Virus record (IMG/VR): IMGVR_UViG_3300030104_005351
Span: 1,555 to 27,926 of that record
DNA from: a virus
Reading direction: 5' to 3' (one strand)
DNA: 26,372 nucleotides
In this document: positions 5,443-13,261 of the stretch, in pieces
Layout: each line of letters opens with the position of its first letter
Numbering within the stretch: the first letter of the stretch is position 1
The notes under the pieces: generated by a model
The model's database searches: none
What the model was told of the DNA's origin: nothing
What the model saw: the letters and a program-made list of their open reading frames with translations, nothing else
Made by a program: the position numbers and the translations under genes

Positions 5443-5679
5443 ATGAACAAAGAACGCAGAAAAATAATCAAAGACGTGGTTGCCAAATTGGATGACGCGC
5501 ACGCCAAACTCGAAGAGGTTTACGAGGCGGAGCAGGAAGCTATCGAAAACATGCCAGAAAATTTGCGCTATTCAACTAAAGGCGAAGAACGCGAAGAAAT
5601 AGCCGATAATATCGAAGAGCATATCAGCGCCGTTGACAGCTTGCGTTGCGAGCTCGAAGAGATAGCGGGGAGCGCATAA
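5443..5679 (+). CDS. hypothetical coiled-coil protein (78 aa)
   Basis: It starts from the cassette 3 ribosome-binding segment. The 78-residue product is almost wholly helical and charged: MNKERRKIIKDVVAKLDDAHAKLEEVYEAEQEAIENMPENL, a loop with a KGEEREE turn, and a second helix. This resembles a helical-hairpin protein common in phages and mobile elements (RR, then helix, then EEQEAxENxPE, then helix); I know of no firm function for it. Its stop overlaps the next start. A DNA-binding or regulatory adaptor role is possible but unsupported. Confidence 0.7.
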   Translation: MNKERRKIIKDVVAKLDDAHAKLEEVYEAEQEAIENMPENLRYSTKGEEREEIADNIEEHISAVDSLRCELEEIAGSA

Positions 5680-5876
5680 TGGGCACCAAATACGCAAATT
5701 GTTATGATGAAACGGGCGGCGATATCTCAATCGCCGTTCCCAGCGATATGACGCTGGATCAATTTAAAGAAAGCTATCCAGAATGTCAGTTTAGATTTTG
5801 GCAGGAATTCAGCGATCGCGAGCTAGCCGAATGGCGTTTGTCTCAAATAGATGAATACGATCAAGATTTGTACTAG
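5679..5876 (+). CDS. hypothetical acidic protein (65 aa)
   Basis: The start at 5679 makes the TAATG overlap with the previous stop and has GGGGAG at 5667-5672; the frame is open further upstream but without a better site. The 65-residue product is acidic and aromatic (YPECQFRFWQEFSDRELAEWRLSQIDEYDQDLY) with no membrane segment. It is the last gene before the 684-base non-coding region and is followed by a terminator 46 bases later. Not recognised. Confidence 0.65.
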   Translation: MGTKYANCYDETGGDISIAVPSDMTLDQFKESYPECQFRFWQEFSDRELAEWRLSQIDEYDQDLY

Positions 5877-5922
5877 CCGCCCCAGTTCGTGCATCCAGCG
5901 CGTTTACAAGCTTTTAAAACGT

Positions 5923-5953
5923 ATCCCCGCTAGCAATGGCGGGGATTTTTTTT
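5923..5953 (+). terminator. intrinsic terminator after the small-gene region
   Basis: ATCCCCGC (5923-5930) pairs perfectly with GCGGGGAT (5939-5946) around TAGCAATG, followed by a run of T. A second ATCCCC lies just after the T-run (5954-5959) and could instead pair with GGGGAT (5941-5946), giving two mutually exclusive hairpins. Confidence 0.9.
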
Positions 5954-6114
5954 ATCCCCGTTAAAAATCGGTAAAACAGCGCCCCGCGCGCCGTCCCCAG
6001 TTATCCTAAAACTTATGAGCTGGCAGCGCGAACGGCGGCAGCTGCCGCGCCATGTTTGTTTTAAATCCCGTGTTTGTTTGTCCGTTTGTCATCTTTTGAC
6101 ATACAGCCAGCGCC

Positions 6115-6254
6115 CCAGATCCGCGCGCCGCGTGCCGTGATTGCTGGGGATTGGCGCCAGATCCAGCGCCCCAGATCCGCCAGCTGCTGGCCGTCTTATT
6201 GGTGGAAAATTTGCCCAGATCCGTGACCAGCTGGCCAAGATCCGCGCGCCGCGT
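6115..6254 (+). repeat. CCAGATCC iteron-like direct repeats
   Basis: CCAGATCC occurs at 6115-6122, 6157-6164, 6171-6178 and 6215-6222, with a CCAAGATCC variant at 6235-6243. Two longer exact 17-base direct repeats overlap these: CAGCGCCCCAGATCCGC at 6108-6124 and 6164-6180, and AGATCCGCGCGCCGCGT at 6117-6133 and 6238-6254. Short CAGCTG and CAGCTGG inverted motifs lie between them (6181-6190, 6228-6236). Same-orientation copies look like protein-binding iterons (origin or terminase recognition). Confidence 0.75.
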
Positions 6255-6417
6255 TTAGGATCCCCATATCCAATTGAGGCTAAAAAATGCAGCAAAAACA
6301 ACGATTTAGAGCCCAAATTTTTTTAACCCCACCCCCCCACCACGCGCGCATAAAGTGCATGTTCGTCACAAACAATATAAAAATAAAATTATACGAATAA
6401 TTTCAGTCGGTTATGGA

Positions 6418-6435
6418 ATGTTTCACGTGAAACAT
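6418..6435. other. parS: perfect parS-type ParB binding site
   Basis: The 18-base perfect palindrome ATGTTTCACGTGAAACAT contains TGTTTCACGTGAAACA, which is the consensus chromosomal parS bound by ParB in bacteria, including Caulobacter. A full 16-base match is not expected by chance in 26 kb. It lies in AT-rich non-coding DNA 126 bases before the large terminase start. Two half-site copies of GTTTCA follow at 6460-6465 and 6546-6551. No parA or parB gene is seen in the window, so host ParB is the obvious reader, or a phage ParB encoded elsewhere. Confidence 0.85.
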
Positions 6436-6523
6436 CGTAAAACGTAAAAAGGTTTGCATGTTTCAGTTTTGCTGGTAAAAGTTTGGGTATAAAAATTTTT
6501 AAAAATTTAAAACATATCATCTT

Positions 6524-6536
6524 ATAGAATCTTATA
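6524..6536 (+). promoter_or_regulatory. ATAGAATCTTATA motif upstream of the large terminase gene
   Basis: This 13-mer ends 24 bases before the terminase start codon and matches 12 of 13 bases of ATAGAATGTTATA at 16526-16538, which lies 15 bases before the first head-morphogenesis gene. Both sit where an upstream gene group ends and a new one starts, so a late-promoter element is possible. Two copies only. Confidence 0.35.
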
Positions 6537-6560
6537 CGGTGGTACGTTTCAGGAGCCGCG

Positions 6561-8021
6561 ATGCCCAATCTAAATGCCGATAACGCCAGCGAAAGATTAC
6601 TGAAGCTTCAATATCGGTTGGCGCAAATCGAAAAAAAGGAGCGGTCATACGAAGATTTTCTAACTTTTGTGAAACTTATGTGGCCAGAATTTATTGCAGG
6701 AAACCATCATAAGATAATCGCAGATAAGTTGCAGAGGATCGCATCTGGCGAATTAAAAAGATTAATCGTTAATATGCCTCCGCGACATACGAAATCAGAG
6801 TTTGCCTCCTTTTTGTTTCCTGCTTGGATGATGGGACGCAATCCCAACATGAAGATTATTCAGGCAACGCACACAACCGAGCTCGCGGTAGGTTTTGGTA
6901 GAAAAGTTAAGAACCTTCTGGACAGAGACGACTACAAGGAACTTTTTGACACACGATTAGCGGCAGACTCAAAAGCTTCTGGACGTTTCGACACGGATCG
7001 CGGCGGCATGTACTATGCTGTTGGTGTGGGCTCGAACTTAGCTGGTCGTGGTGGTGATCTGGTGATTATTGATGACCCGCACTCGGAGCAGACATTAATG
7101 TCGAACAATGGTTTTGACGACGCGTGGGACTGGTACACTGGCGGACCTCGACAGCGTTTGCAGCCCGGCGGCGCCATTGTTGTGGTTATGACGCGCTGGC
7201 ATGAAAAGGATCTGACGGGGCAGCTTATTCGATCGCAAGCTAGGGACGACAAAGCGGATCAATGGGAGGTTGTTGAGCTCCCTGCCATAATGCCGAGTGG
7301 CAAATCTTGTTGGCCAGAGTATTGGTCTTTAGATGATCTTGAGCGTGTGAAGGCTTCTATTCCGCCCAGCAAATGGAACGCGCAGTACCAGCAGGATCCC
7401 ACGGGCGACGATAACAGTATCTTGCGCCGTGAGTGGTGGAACGTGTGGGAAGAGGATGATGTTCCTGAGCTTGAGTATGTGATACAGAGTTATGATACGG
7501 CTTTTTCGAAGAAGGAGACTGCGGACTATTCTGCCATAACGACTTGGGGTGTATTTTATCCAAAGCGTGACGGGGCGCCATCTTTGATACTTTTGGATGC
7601 GAAGAAGGGTCGGTGGGATTTTCCTGAGCTCAAGCGTGAGGCGTGGGATCAGTTTCAGTTTTGGGATCCAGAGACCGTGATCATTGAGGCGAAGGCGACG
7701 GGTACTCCGTTGACGCACGAGCTGCGGAACATGGGCATACCTGTTGTGAATTTTACGCCGAGTCGAGGGAATGACAAGGTGAGTCGGGCACATAGTATAG
7801 CGCCGTTGTTTGAGGCGGGGATGGTGTGGGCGCCTGATGAGCAGTGGGCACATGAGTTAATTGAGGAGTGTGCGGCATTTCCGAATGGTGAGTATGACGA
7901 TTATGTTGATAGCACGACGCAGGCGTTGATGCGTTATCGGCAGGGTAATTTTGTACAACTGCCCACGGACGATTGGGAAGAGGGCAGTGATTACGTGGAG
8001 CCAAGGGTTTATTATGGGTAA
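6561..8021 (+). CDS. terL: terminase large subunit (packaging ATPase/nuclease)
   Basis: A 486-residue protein that drives DNA into the prohead and cuts concatemers. The ATPase half has Walker A in MPPRHTKSE (72-80), Walker B LVIIDD (167-172) and a coupling motif MTRWHEKDL (210-218). The RNase-H-like nuclease half has D312 (SYDTAFS), E376 (IIEAKATG) and an acidic DDYVD (446-450) as the expected metal ligands. The PPRHTKS form of Walker A is typical of this terminase group. Length is normal for the family. AGGAG (6551-6555) precedes the ATG. It begins the structural operon and directly follows the parS/iteron region; the small subunit is 4.6 kb upstream. Confidence 0.95.
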   Translation: MPNLNADNASERLLKLQYRLAQIEKKERSYEDFLTFVKLMWPEFIAGNHHKIIADKLQRIASGELKRLIVNMPPRHTKSEFASFLFPAWMMGRNPNMKIIQATHTTELAVGFGRKVKNLLDRDDYKELFDTRLAADSKASGRFDTDRGGMYYAVGVGSNLAGRGGDLVIIDDPHSEQTLMSNNGFDDAWDWYTGGPRQRLQPGGAIVVVMTRWHEKDLTGQLIRSQARDDKADQWEVVELPAIMPSGKSCWPEYWSLDDLERVKASIPPSKWNAQYQQDPTGDDNSILRREWWNVWEEDDVPELEYVIQSYDTAFSKKETADYSAITTWGVFYPKRDGAPSLILLDAKKGRWDFPELKREAWDQFQFWDPETVIIEAKATGTPLTHELRNMGIPVVNFTPSRGNDKVSRAHSIAPLFEAGMVWAPDEQWAHELIEECAAFPNGEYDDYVDSTTQALMRYRQGNFVQLPTDDWEEGSDYVEPRVYYG

Positions 8022-8412
8022 GACCTTTATGGATTGCCTGCATCTTTGGACGACGGTGGCGCCGTATTGTATGTATCCATCTCAGACTATTAATTGGCGA
8101 TTGGTTCCTGCTTTTGTGTATAATAGGTATTGGACTTGGTATGCGGGGGATGGTGGGTTACGCGGATTTGCGACGTGGGGATGGATGACGGATCGTGAGT
8201 TTGAAACGCGGGAGTATGACGGGTGGAAAGTTTTTTCTCGTGAAAAGGGAGAAAAGCTGGTAATAATAGATATGATTGCACCCAAGGGGCGTTTTGATGT
8301 AGTATCTATATCAAAGGATGTTCGAAAGTTCTGCAAGCGGGACTTTCCTGAAGTGAAAACAGTGTGGGCTCACCGTGGCGACAGGGACGGTTGGTTCCCC
8401 AACAAAGGTTAG
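8014..8412 (+). CDS. HlyC-like toxin-activating lysine acyltransferase homologue
   Basis: A 132-residue protein, overlapping the terminase end by 8 bases. Its layout follows the HlyC family, which moves a fatty acyl chain from acyl-carrier protein to lysines of RTX toxins: P32-A33 followed by aromatic residues, a GFATWGWMTDREFE strand (51-64; HlyC has CSWANLS there), GWKVFSREKGEKLVIIDMIAPKG (70-92), and FPEVKTVWAHR near the end. D86 in IIDMIAP matches the catalytic Asp of HlyC. The catalytic His of HlyC has no clear equivalent: Tyr or Cys falls at that place, though H10 lies nearby. A substrate in phage is unknown; a virion protein is one option. The frame is open upstream to 7951, but 8014 is the plausible start. 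Confidence 0.75.
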   Translation: MGKTFMDCLHLWTTVAPYCMYPSQTINWRLVPAFVYNRYWTWYAGDGGLRGFATWGWMTDREFETREYDGWKVFSREKGEKLVIIDMIAPKGRFDVVSISKDVRKFCKRDFPEVKTVWAHRGDRDGWFPNKG

Positions 8413-8416
8413 AAGT

Positions 8417-9628
8417 ATGAAACGCGGTCTCTTTGATTTCTTTTTTGTTCCACAGATAGTTTTTGGAGGCGAGGATAAGGGGGGCGGATCTTCTAGCAAC
8501 GACAGGGACAGTCGTCCTGCTGACGTTAAGGCGCGGGATAACACGGCGGCGTATAAGAGTGACCCTCCCAAGTTTAAAAATTTGGCGGCGGCGGCGAAGG
8601 CTGGTTATCATGGTCAGGCTGTAAACATTGGCGGCAAGGTTCAGAAGGTTGCTTTTGCGGACAAGGCTTATGACGATAGGATGCAGAAAGCTTCAAACAA
8701 GAAAAAGAAAGCTGTTGCTGACACAAAGAATAAGAATCCAAACGTTGCGGGGCAGTATTCTGCAAACACTTCCACTTCAAACGCCGACACTTCTGCCAGT
8801 GCTAAAGTTAATCAGCCTGTTAAGAAAGTTCCGCCGTTAGATGGCGGCAAGAACAAGCCAAACTTTTTGGGATATGGGTATTACAATCGTCTGGGCGTAT
8901 GGATTCCGCCTGATATTGATATGCAGGACGGCGGCGGGCCGGGCATATCGGGCGCGGTTTTTGGGTCAAAAGGTGGTATTGAAGCGGATCAACTTGGAAA
9001 TAAAGACGGGTACGTTTCTGCGCAAGAGGCAGCAGCCGCAAAACAGCAGGGTGTTTTTAAGTACGGCATTGGTACTGTATCGAATGCCGTGGGCGCCACA
9101 CCGTTTGGTTCTGGCCGAGCTCCTACGGGCATTGCGGGTACGATAGCTGGCGGGGGCATTATAGGATCTGCTTTGGGCATGGAGTATACGCCGAGGAAGC
9201 CAATGTTTGGTGAAGGCGGACTTACCATGACGCAAGAACAGGTTGATACGTATATGGCCGATGTTGAGAAAAGGCGTCAGCAGGCTAGGGACGATCAATT
9301 ACAGCTCATGCTTCACGGCTCACCGGCCGATGGTAGTGGAGGTGGAGGTGGAGCGGCGGCTATTGCGCCTGTAACTGAACCCGTGGCGACTGAAGATACG
9401 GCGGCGCCCATAGATCAAATAACCATTGGTCAACCCATAGCTTACGATCCGATTTCTTATAATCCCATGCAGGGCGGAGTTGAGAATCCCCAGATTTTAC
9501 CTTACCCCTATCCGTATGCACAGGGCTTTGGCACGTTGCCCGTGGGCAGCTATCAGCAACCTAATTTATTTGCGCAGTTACCGCCGCCCGTGACTCAGGG
9601 GATCGGAAGCTTAAGAGGATTAGTATAA
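8417..9628 (+). CDS. low-complexity Gly/Ala-rich protein, probable virion protein
   Basis: A 403-residue protein starting at 8417, four bases after the acyltransferase stop. The N-terminus is MKRGLFDFFFVPQ followed by Gly/Ser, then Lys-rich segments (NKKKKAVADTKNKNP), a Gly/Ala-rich middle (TGIAGTIAGGGIIGSALG), and a Pro/Tyr-rich C-terminus ending TQGIGSLRGLV. GNKDGYVSAQE (about 195-205) resembles the second half of an EF-hand loop but lacks the first Asp. Similar low-complexity proteins sit between terminase and portal in marine podoviruses, from memory. A structural or ejected role is likely; no enzyme motif is seen. Its stop overlaps the next start. Confidence 0.7.
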   Translation: MKRGLFDFFFVPQIVFGGEDKGGGSSSNDRDSRPADVKARDNTAAYKSDPPKFKNLAAAAKAGYHGQAVNIGGKVQKVAFADKAYDDRMQKASNKKKKAVADTKNKNPNVAGQYSANTSTSNADTSASAKVNQPVKKVPPLDGGKNKPNFLGYGYYNRLGVWIPPDIDMQDGGGPGISGAVFGSKGGIEADQLGNKDGYVSAQEAAAAKQQGVFKYGIGTVSNAVGATPFGSGRAPTGIAGTIAGGGIIGSALGMEYTPRKPMFGEGGLTMTQEQVDTYMADVEKRRQQARDDQLQLMLHGSPADGSGGGGGAAAIAPVTEPVATEDTAAPIDQITIGQPIAYDPISYNPMQGGVENPQILPYPYPYAQGFGTLPVGSYQQPNLFAQLPPPVTQGIGSLRGLV

Positions 9629-10782
9629 TGATGCCAGAGCTGGAAGACTTTTATCGGTTAGTAATGCGTGACGCATTAAAAGAAGAATTGAACTATGGTC
9701 TTCGAAAAGGTTTACCGCAAGACAAAATTGATCTTAACATCAAAGTTTTAAAAAGAAAGTTGGAAGAGGAAATGGGCATACCCTTAAGTAAAGCCAATGG
9801 CGGAGAGATTTTTACAACGGGTGTTGGGTCGTTATATTCAGATCCCAATTCGCCGTTTGTACAAGAAAGAGAATTTTCTAGACAAATGGGTCGAGAGATG
9901 GCGCAACCCTTGGGTAGATTAGGCACGCGTGGTGTTGGGTCTATGGGTCAACGACGGCGTTCTCGCGAAGAGATTGACGAAGAAGATCGTGATTTTAACC
10001 GTCGTATGCGGAATCGTTTAGCAGAGGAACAAGAGAGAGAATTTATACGCGGTCTTGAGGGTAGAGATTTCACCAGAGAAATGCAGGAAGAGCAGTCATT
10101 AAGGGAACGAGAAAGACAGATGCTTGAAGATCAGGAGAAAGAACTTCTTGACAGTTTACCTGACGCAGAGAAAGCCCCCAATAAATCTGATAATATGAAA
10201 AGAGCAGAGGAATTAAATAGAATATTGCAGGACACTGAGGGTAAGCCTCCATATTCTGACGAACCCGGCACACCGGGTTATCAAAGAATGCAAGACGAAA
10301 TGGAGATTATGAACGAAATCATGCGATTGCTTGAGGAGGATGTGGGCGATCTTTTTGGAGATATTGGAGGCGAAGAAGAAAGAAGAAAGTACGAGAAGCA
10401 AAGAAGGGAGTTTCTTGGTGAGCGTAAGCCTGAATTCAAGCTTCAGCCTGAATTCCCGCCTAACAAAGAAGAGGGAATGTTTTCGTTTGATACATTAACT
10501 ATAGACGGTGAACCTGTTGCGGTCATAAACTTTAAAGATGGAGAAATGTTAACTTTCTATGAAATTGGCGAACTGTTTAAACAATATAAAACCGCGCCTG
10601 AAACAAACATCGGACCGACAACCATGCGCATGATTAGGGAGTTTATGGAACAAAACAACCCAACATACCCTGAGTTTATAAGTCACTTTTTCCTATCACG
10701 GCGCCTCGCGGACGGCGGTGAGGTAGAGACGATGGGTGGTATAGGCACTTTGAATGAAACAGCGAAGAATATGTTTCGCTAG
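9628..10782 (+). CDS. highly charged coiled-coil protein, probable virion or assembly protein
   Basis: A 384-residue protein starting on the last base of the previous stop. It is mostly charged helix (RSREEIDEEDRDFNRRM, LREREREMLED-like stretches, EEERRKYEKQRREF), with a more folded region near 285-320 (FDTLTIDGEPVAVINFKDG). Two copies of a short motif occur: ANGGEIFTTGVGSLY near residue 55 and ADGGEVETMGGIGTL near the C-terminus; the previous protein ends in a related GIGSL. This suggests a shared binding or processing motif in virion proteins. Function unproven; scaffold-like or internal virion protein is the best guess. Confidence 0.7.
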   Translation: MMPELEDFYRLVMRDALKEELNYGLRKGLPQDKIDLNIKVLKRKLEEEMGIPLSKANGGEIFTTGVGSLYSDPNSPFVQEREFSRQMGREMAQPLGRLGTRGVGSMGQRRRSREEIDEEDRDFNRRMRNRLAEEQEREFIRGLEGRDFTREMQEEQSLRERERQMLEDQEKELLDSLPDAEKAPNKSDNMKRAEELNRILQDTEGKPPYSDEPGTPGYQRMQDEMEIMNEIMRLLEEDVGDLFGDIGGEEERRKYEKQRREFLGERKPEFKLQPEFPPNKEEGMFSFDTLTIDGEPVAVINFKDGEMLTFYEIGELFKQYKTAPETNIGPTTMRMIREFMEQNNPTYPEFISHFFLSRRLADGGEVETMGGIGTLNETAKNMFR

Positions 10783-10831
10783 TCAAAATATAGTTGACGT
10801 GTTAGTTTTACGTTAACATTGGAGATAAAGT

Positions 10832-13261
10832 ATGGGACTACGGCCAAAGAATCCAGTTGCTTCTTTTGTAGAGCGCGAAAACGACGACCCTATGATAGAA
10901 GAAGCAGAGGTTGATCTAGATATAGAGATGCCGGGCACAAGGGTTGCTTCTGGTGAACCTGTAGATGGTATTGATTTTATTGACGAAGCGGACGGTGGGG
11001 TCATTGTAGACTTTGATCCGCAGGCCATGTCCATGACAGAGGGTGGAGATTTTTTTGCCAATCTTGCTGAAGACATGGATTCTGGTGATTTGGGATCGAT
11101 ATCCAGTGATTTAATATCTCAGTATCAATCGGCCAAGGAAAGCCGTGGAGATTGGGAAGAAGAATACGATAAGGGGTTGGATCTGCTTGGTTTTAAGTAT
11201 GAGGACAGAACGCAGCCGTTTCGTGGCGCCACGGGCGTAACGCACCCTATGTTAGCGGAAGCAGCCACACAGTTTCAAGCGCAAGCCTTTAATGAGCTCT
11301 TACCACCAGAAGGACCTGTGCGCACTCAGATTATGGGGCAGCTTACACCCGAAAAAGAAGCTCAATCTAAGCGCGTAAAAGAGTTTATGAACTACTACAT
11401 AACCAATGTTATGGAAGAATACACGCCTGAAATGGATCAAATGTTGTTTTATTTGCCTTTGGCAGGCTCAACGTTCAAGAAAACATACTTTGATGAAGCA
11501 ATGGGGCGCGCTGTAAGCAAATTTGTTCCCGCAAAAAACCTTGTTGTACCTTATGATGCGGCAGATTTAGAAACTTCGCCCTTTATCGCGCAAGAAATAC
11601 GCATGCCGTGGAACAATCTACGCAAATTACAGGTTGGAGGCTTCTATGTTGATGTTCCTGTGAACCCGTCGCAGGCTCCAATGGACGACTCAACGGATAC
11701 AATCGACAGTATTGATGGTATGTCTGCGTCAAATATTGATTATGACGTCACTTTACTGGAATTCCACGTAGATTTGGAGTTGCCGGGCTTTGAAGAGAAG
11801 AACGAAGAGGGCGAATCAACAGGAATTATGGTTCCTTACGTCGTTACAATAGCCGAGGACACTAATGCGATACTGGCTATACGCAGAAATTTTCGCGAAG
11901 ACGACGATCAGAAGACAAAAATCCCATATTTTACGCATTATAAGTTTTTGCCGGGCTTTGGGTTCTATGGTTTGGGGTTAATTCATACAATTGGCGGTCT
12001 TTCACGCACCGCGACCGCTGCATTGCGGCAATTGATTGACGCGGGGACACTTTCTAACCTTCCAGCGGGTTTCAAGGCTCGCGGCCTACGGATCAGGGAA
12101 GATGCAGAGCCGTTGCAGCCGGGTGAATTTAGAGATGTAGACAGTCCCGGTGGTGCAATTCGTGATAGTTTGATGCCGTTACCGTTTAAAGGACCTGACC
12201 AGACATTGTTCAATCTGTTAGGCTTTGTTGTTCAGGCTGGTCAGCGTTTCGCAACCATTACGGACATGAAGGTTGGCGACGGCAATCAGCAGGCGGCGGT
12301 AGGAACGACGGTTGCTATGCTAGAGCAGGGGGCTCGTGTAATGAGCGCTGTTCACAAGCGCCTACATTACGCGATGAAGAACGAGTTTAAGATTCTGGCG
12401 CGTGTTATGTCGGAAAGTCTACCGCAGGAATATCCATTTTCTGTAGCGGGTGGCGATCAGGCGGTTATGGCCAGCGATTTTGACAATCGTGTAGACATCA
12501 TACCTGTGTCAAATCCAAATATTTTTAGTCAGGCGCAGCGCATTGCTTTGGCGCAGACACAGATGCAGATGGCGGCTCAGGCGCCAGACCTTCACGATTT
12601 GTACGAGGCTTACAAACGGATGTATGACGCGCTGGGCGTTCGGGATATAGATAAGATCTTGAAACCCAAACCAAGTCAGGAGCCACAGCCAAAAGATCCT
12701 GCGCAAGAAAACATTGATGCTCTGGATCAAATACAGCTTCGGGCTTTTCAGGGACAAAACCACGACGCACATATCATGTCACATCTTGTATTTGGTGCGT
12801 CAGGAATTGTGCAGCAACAGCCAATGGTTGCGGTTACCCTTCAGAAGCACGTTATGGATCATGCGCGCGTAAAATCGCAGGAGATGGCGCTACAGCAGCT
12901 TGGCGTGCAGGAGATGACCCCAGAGATCCAAGTACAGTTTGAGCAATTGGTTGCTCAGAACATTGCGCAGGAAATGCAGGCAATGAAACAGTTGTCCGCT
13001 CAGATTACAGGAGAGCAGGGCGCACCAGATCCATTGATTGGACTTAAAGAGAAAGAATTGCAAATAAGATCGCAACAGGTTCAGGCAAACATTGCTAACG
13101 ATCAGGCGGAGCTACAGTTGGATCAGGAAAAAGCTCAAGAACGAGCACGCGAATTTGATGAGCGTATGGATCAGCAGGAGCGCTTGGCAAATAGAAAATT
13201 GCAAGCGAGCGCAGAACGTGAGATAATGCGATTACAGGCACAACAGCAACGGAGACAATGA
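10832..13261 (+). CDS. portal protein
   Basis: An 809-residue protein, the size of P22-type portals (about 725) plus an acidic N-terminal extension of about 85 residues. The dodecameric portal sits at one capsid vertex, docks the terminase and passes DNA. Supporting segments: SAKESRGDWEEEYDKGLDLLGFKY, then TQPFRGATGVTHPMLAEAA, YLPLAGSTFKKTYFDE, the HYKFLPGFGFYGLGLIHTIGGLSRTATAALRQLIDAG helix region, and a long Gln/Glu-rich C-terminal coiled coil (QAQQQRRQ end), as in the P22 portal barrel. GGAG precedes the start at 10832. The 49-base gap upstream has TTGACG (10794-10799) but no clear -10. Neighbours agree with the call. Confidence 0.9.
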   Translation: MGLRPKNPVASFVERENDDPMIEEAEVDLDIEMPGTRVASGEPVDGIDFIDEADGGVIVDFDPQAMSMTEGGDFFANLAEDMDSGDLGSISSDLISQYQSAKESRGDWEEEYDKGLDLLGFKYEDRTQPFRGATGVTHPMLAEAATQFQAQAFNELLPPEGPVRTQIMGQLTPEKEAQSKRVKEFMNYYITNVMEEYTPEMDQMLFYLPLAGSTFKKTYFDEAMGRAVSKFVPAKNLVVPYDAADLETSPFIAQEIRMPWNNLRKLQVGGFYVDVPVNPSQAPMDDSTDTIDSIDGMSASNIDYDVTLLEFHVDLELPGFEEKNEEGESTGIMVPYVVTIAEDTNAILAIRRNFREDDDQKTKIPYFTHYKFLPGFGFYGLGLIHTIGGLSRTATAALRQLIDAGTLSNLPAGFKARGLRIREDAEPLQPGEFRDVDSPGGAIRDSLMPLPFKGPDQTLFNLLGFVVQAGQRFATITDMKVGDGNQQAAVGTTVAMLEQGARVMSAVHKRLHYAMKNEFKILARVMSESLPQEYPFSVAGGDQAVMASDFDNRVDIIPVSNPNIFSQAQRIALAQTQMQMAAQAPDLHDLYEAYKRMYDALGVRDIDKILKPKPSQEPQPKDPAQENIDALDQIQLRAFQGQNHDAHIMSHLVFGASGIVQQQPMVAVTLQKHVMDHARVKSQEMALQQLGVQEMTPEIQVQFEQLVAQNIAQEMQAMKQLSAQITGEQGAPDPLIGLKEKELQIRSQQVQANIANDQAELQLDQEKAQERAREFDERMDQQERLANRKLQASAEREIMRLQAQQQRRQ

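Larger units (their letters stand above)
5877..6560. other. 684-base non-coding region before the large terminase gene (possible origin/packaging/segregation locus)
   Basis: No convincing gene lies here on either strand. From left to right: a terminator (5923-5953); a GC-rich block with a perfect 14-base palindrome GCGGCAGCTGCCGC (6035-6048); four GTTTGT copies (6054, 6072, 6076, 6084); CCAGATCC repeats (6115-6254); an abrupt change to AT-rich sequence after about 6300; parS (6418-6435); the palindrome AAATTTTTAAAAATTT (6493-6508); and the large terminase ribosome binding site. The mix of iteron-like repeats, a strong composition change and a centromere-type site suits an origin or packaging locus. 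This is inference. Confidence 0.7.

Noticed and set aside
6089-6326. Open frames on both strands in the GC-rich block (6141-6326 +, 6089-6316 -)
   Set aside because: Start codons lack ribosome binding sites, products follow the DNA repeats (CCAGATCC units) rather than a protein pattern, and composition is explained by the iteron block.
7329-7853. 174-codon reverse frame inside the large terminase gene
   Set aside because: Lies wholly within a gene with all terminase motifs; Arg/Pro-rich product without domain features.
10783-10831. TTGACG before the portal gene as a sigma70 promoter
   Set aside because: No acceptable -10 at 16-18 bases; the operon can be read from upstream.
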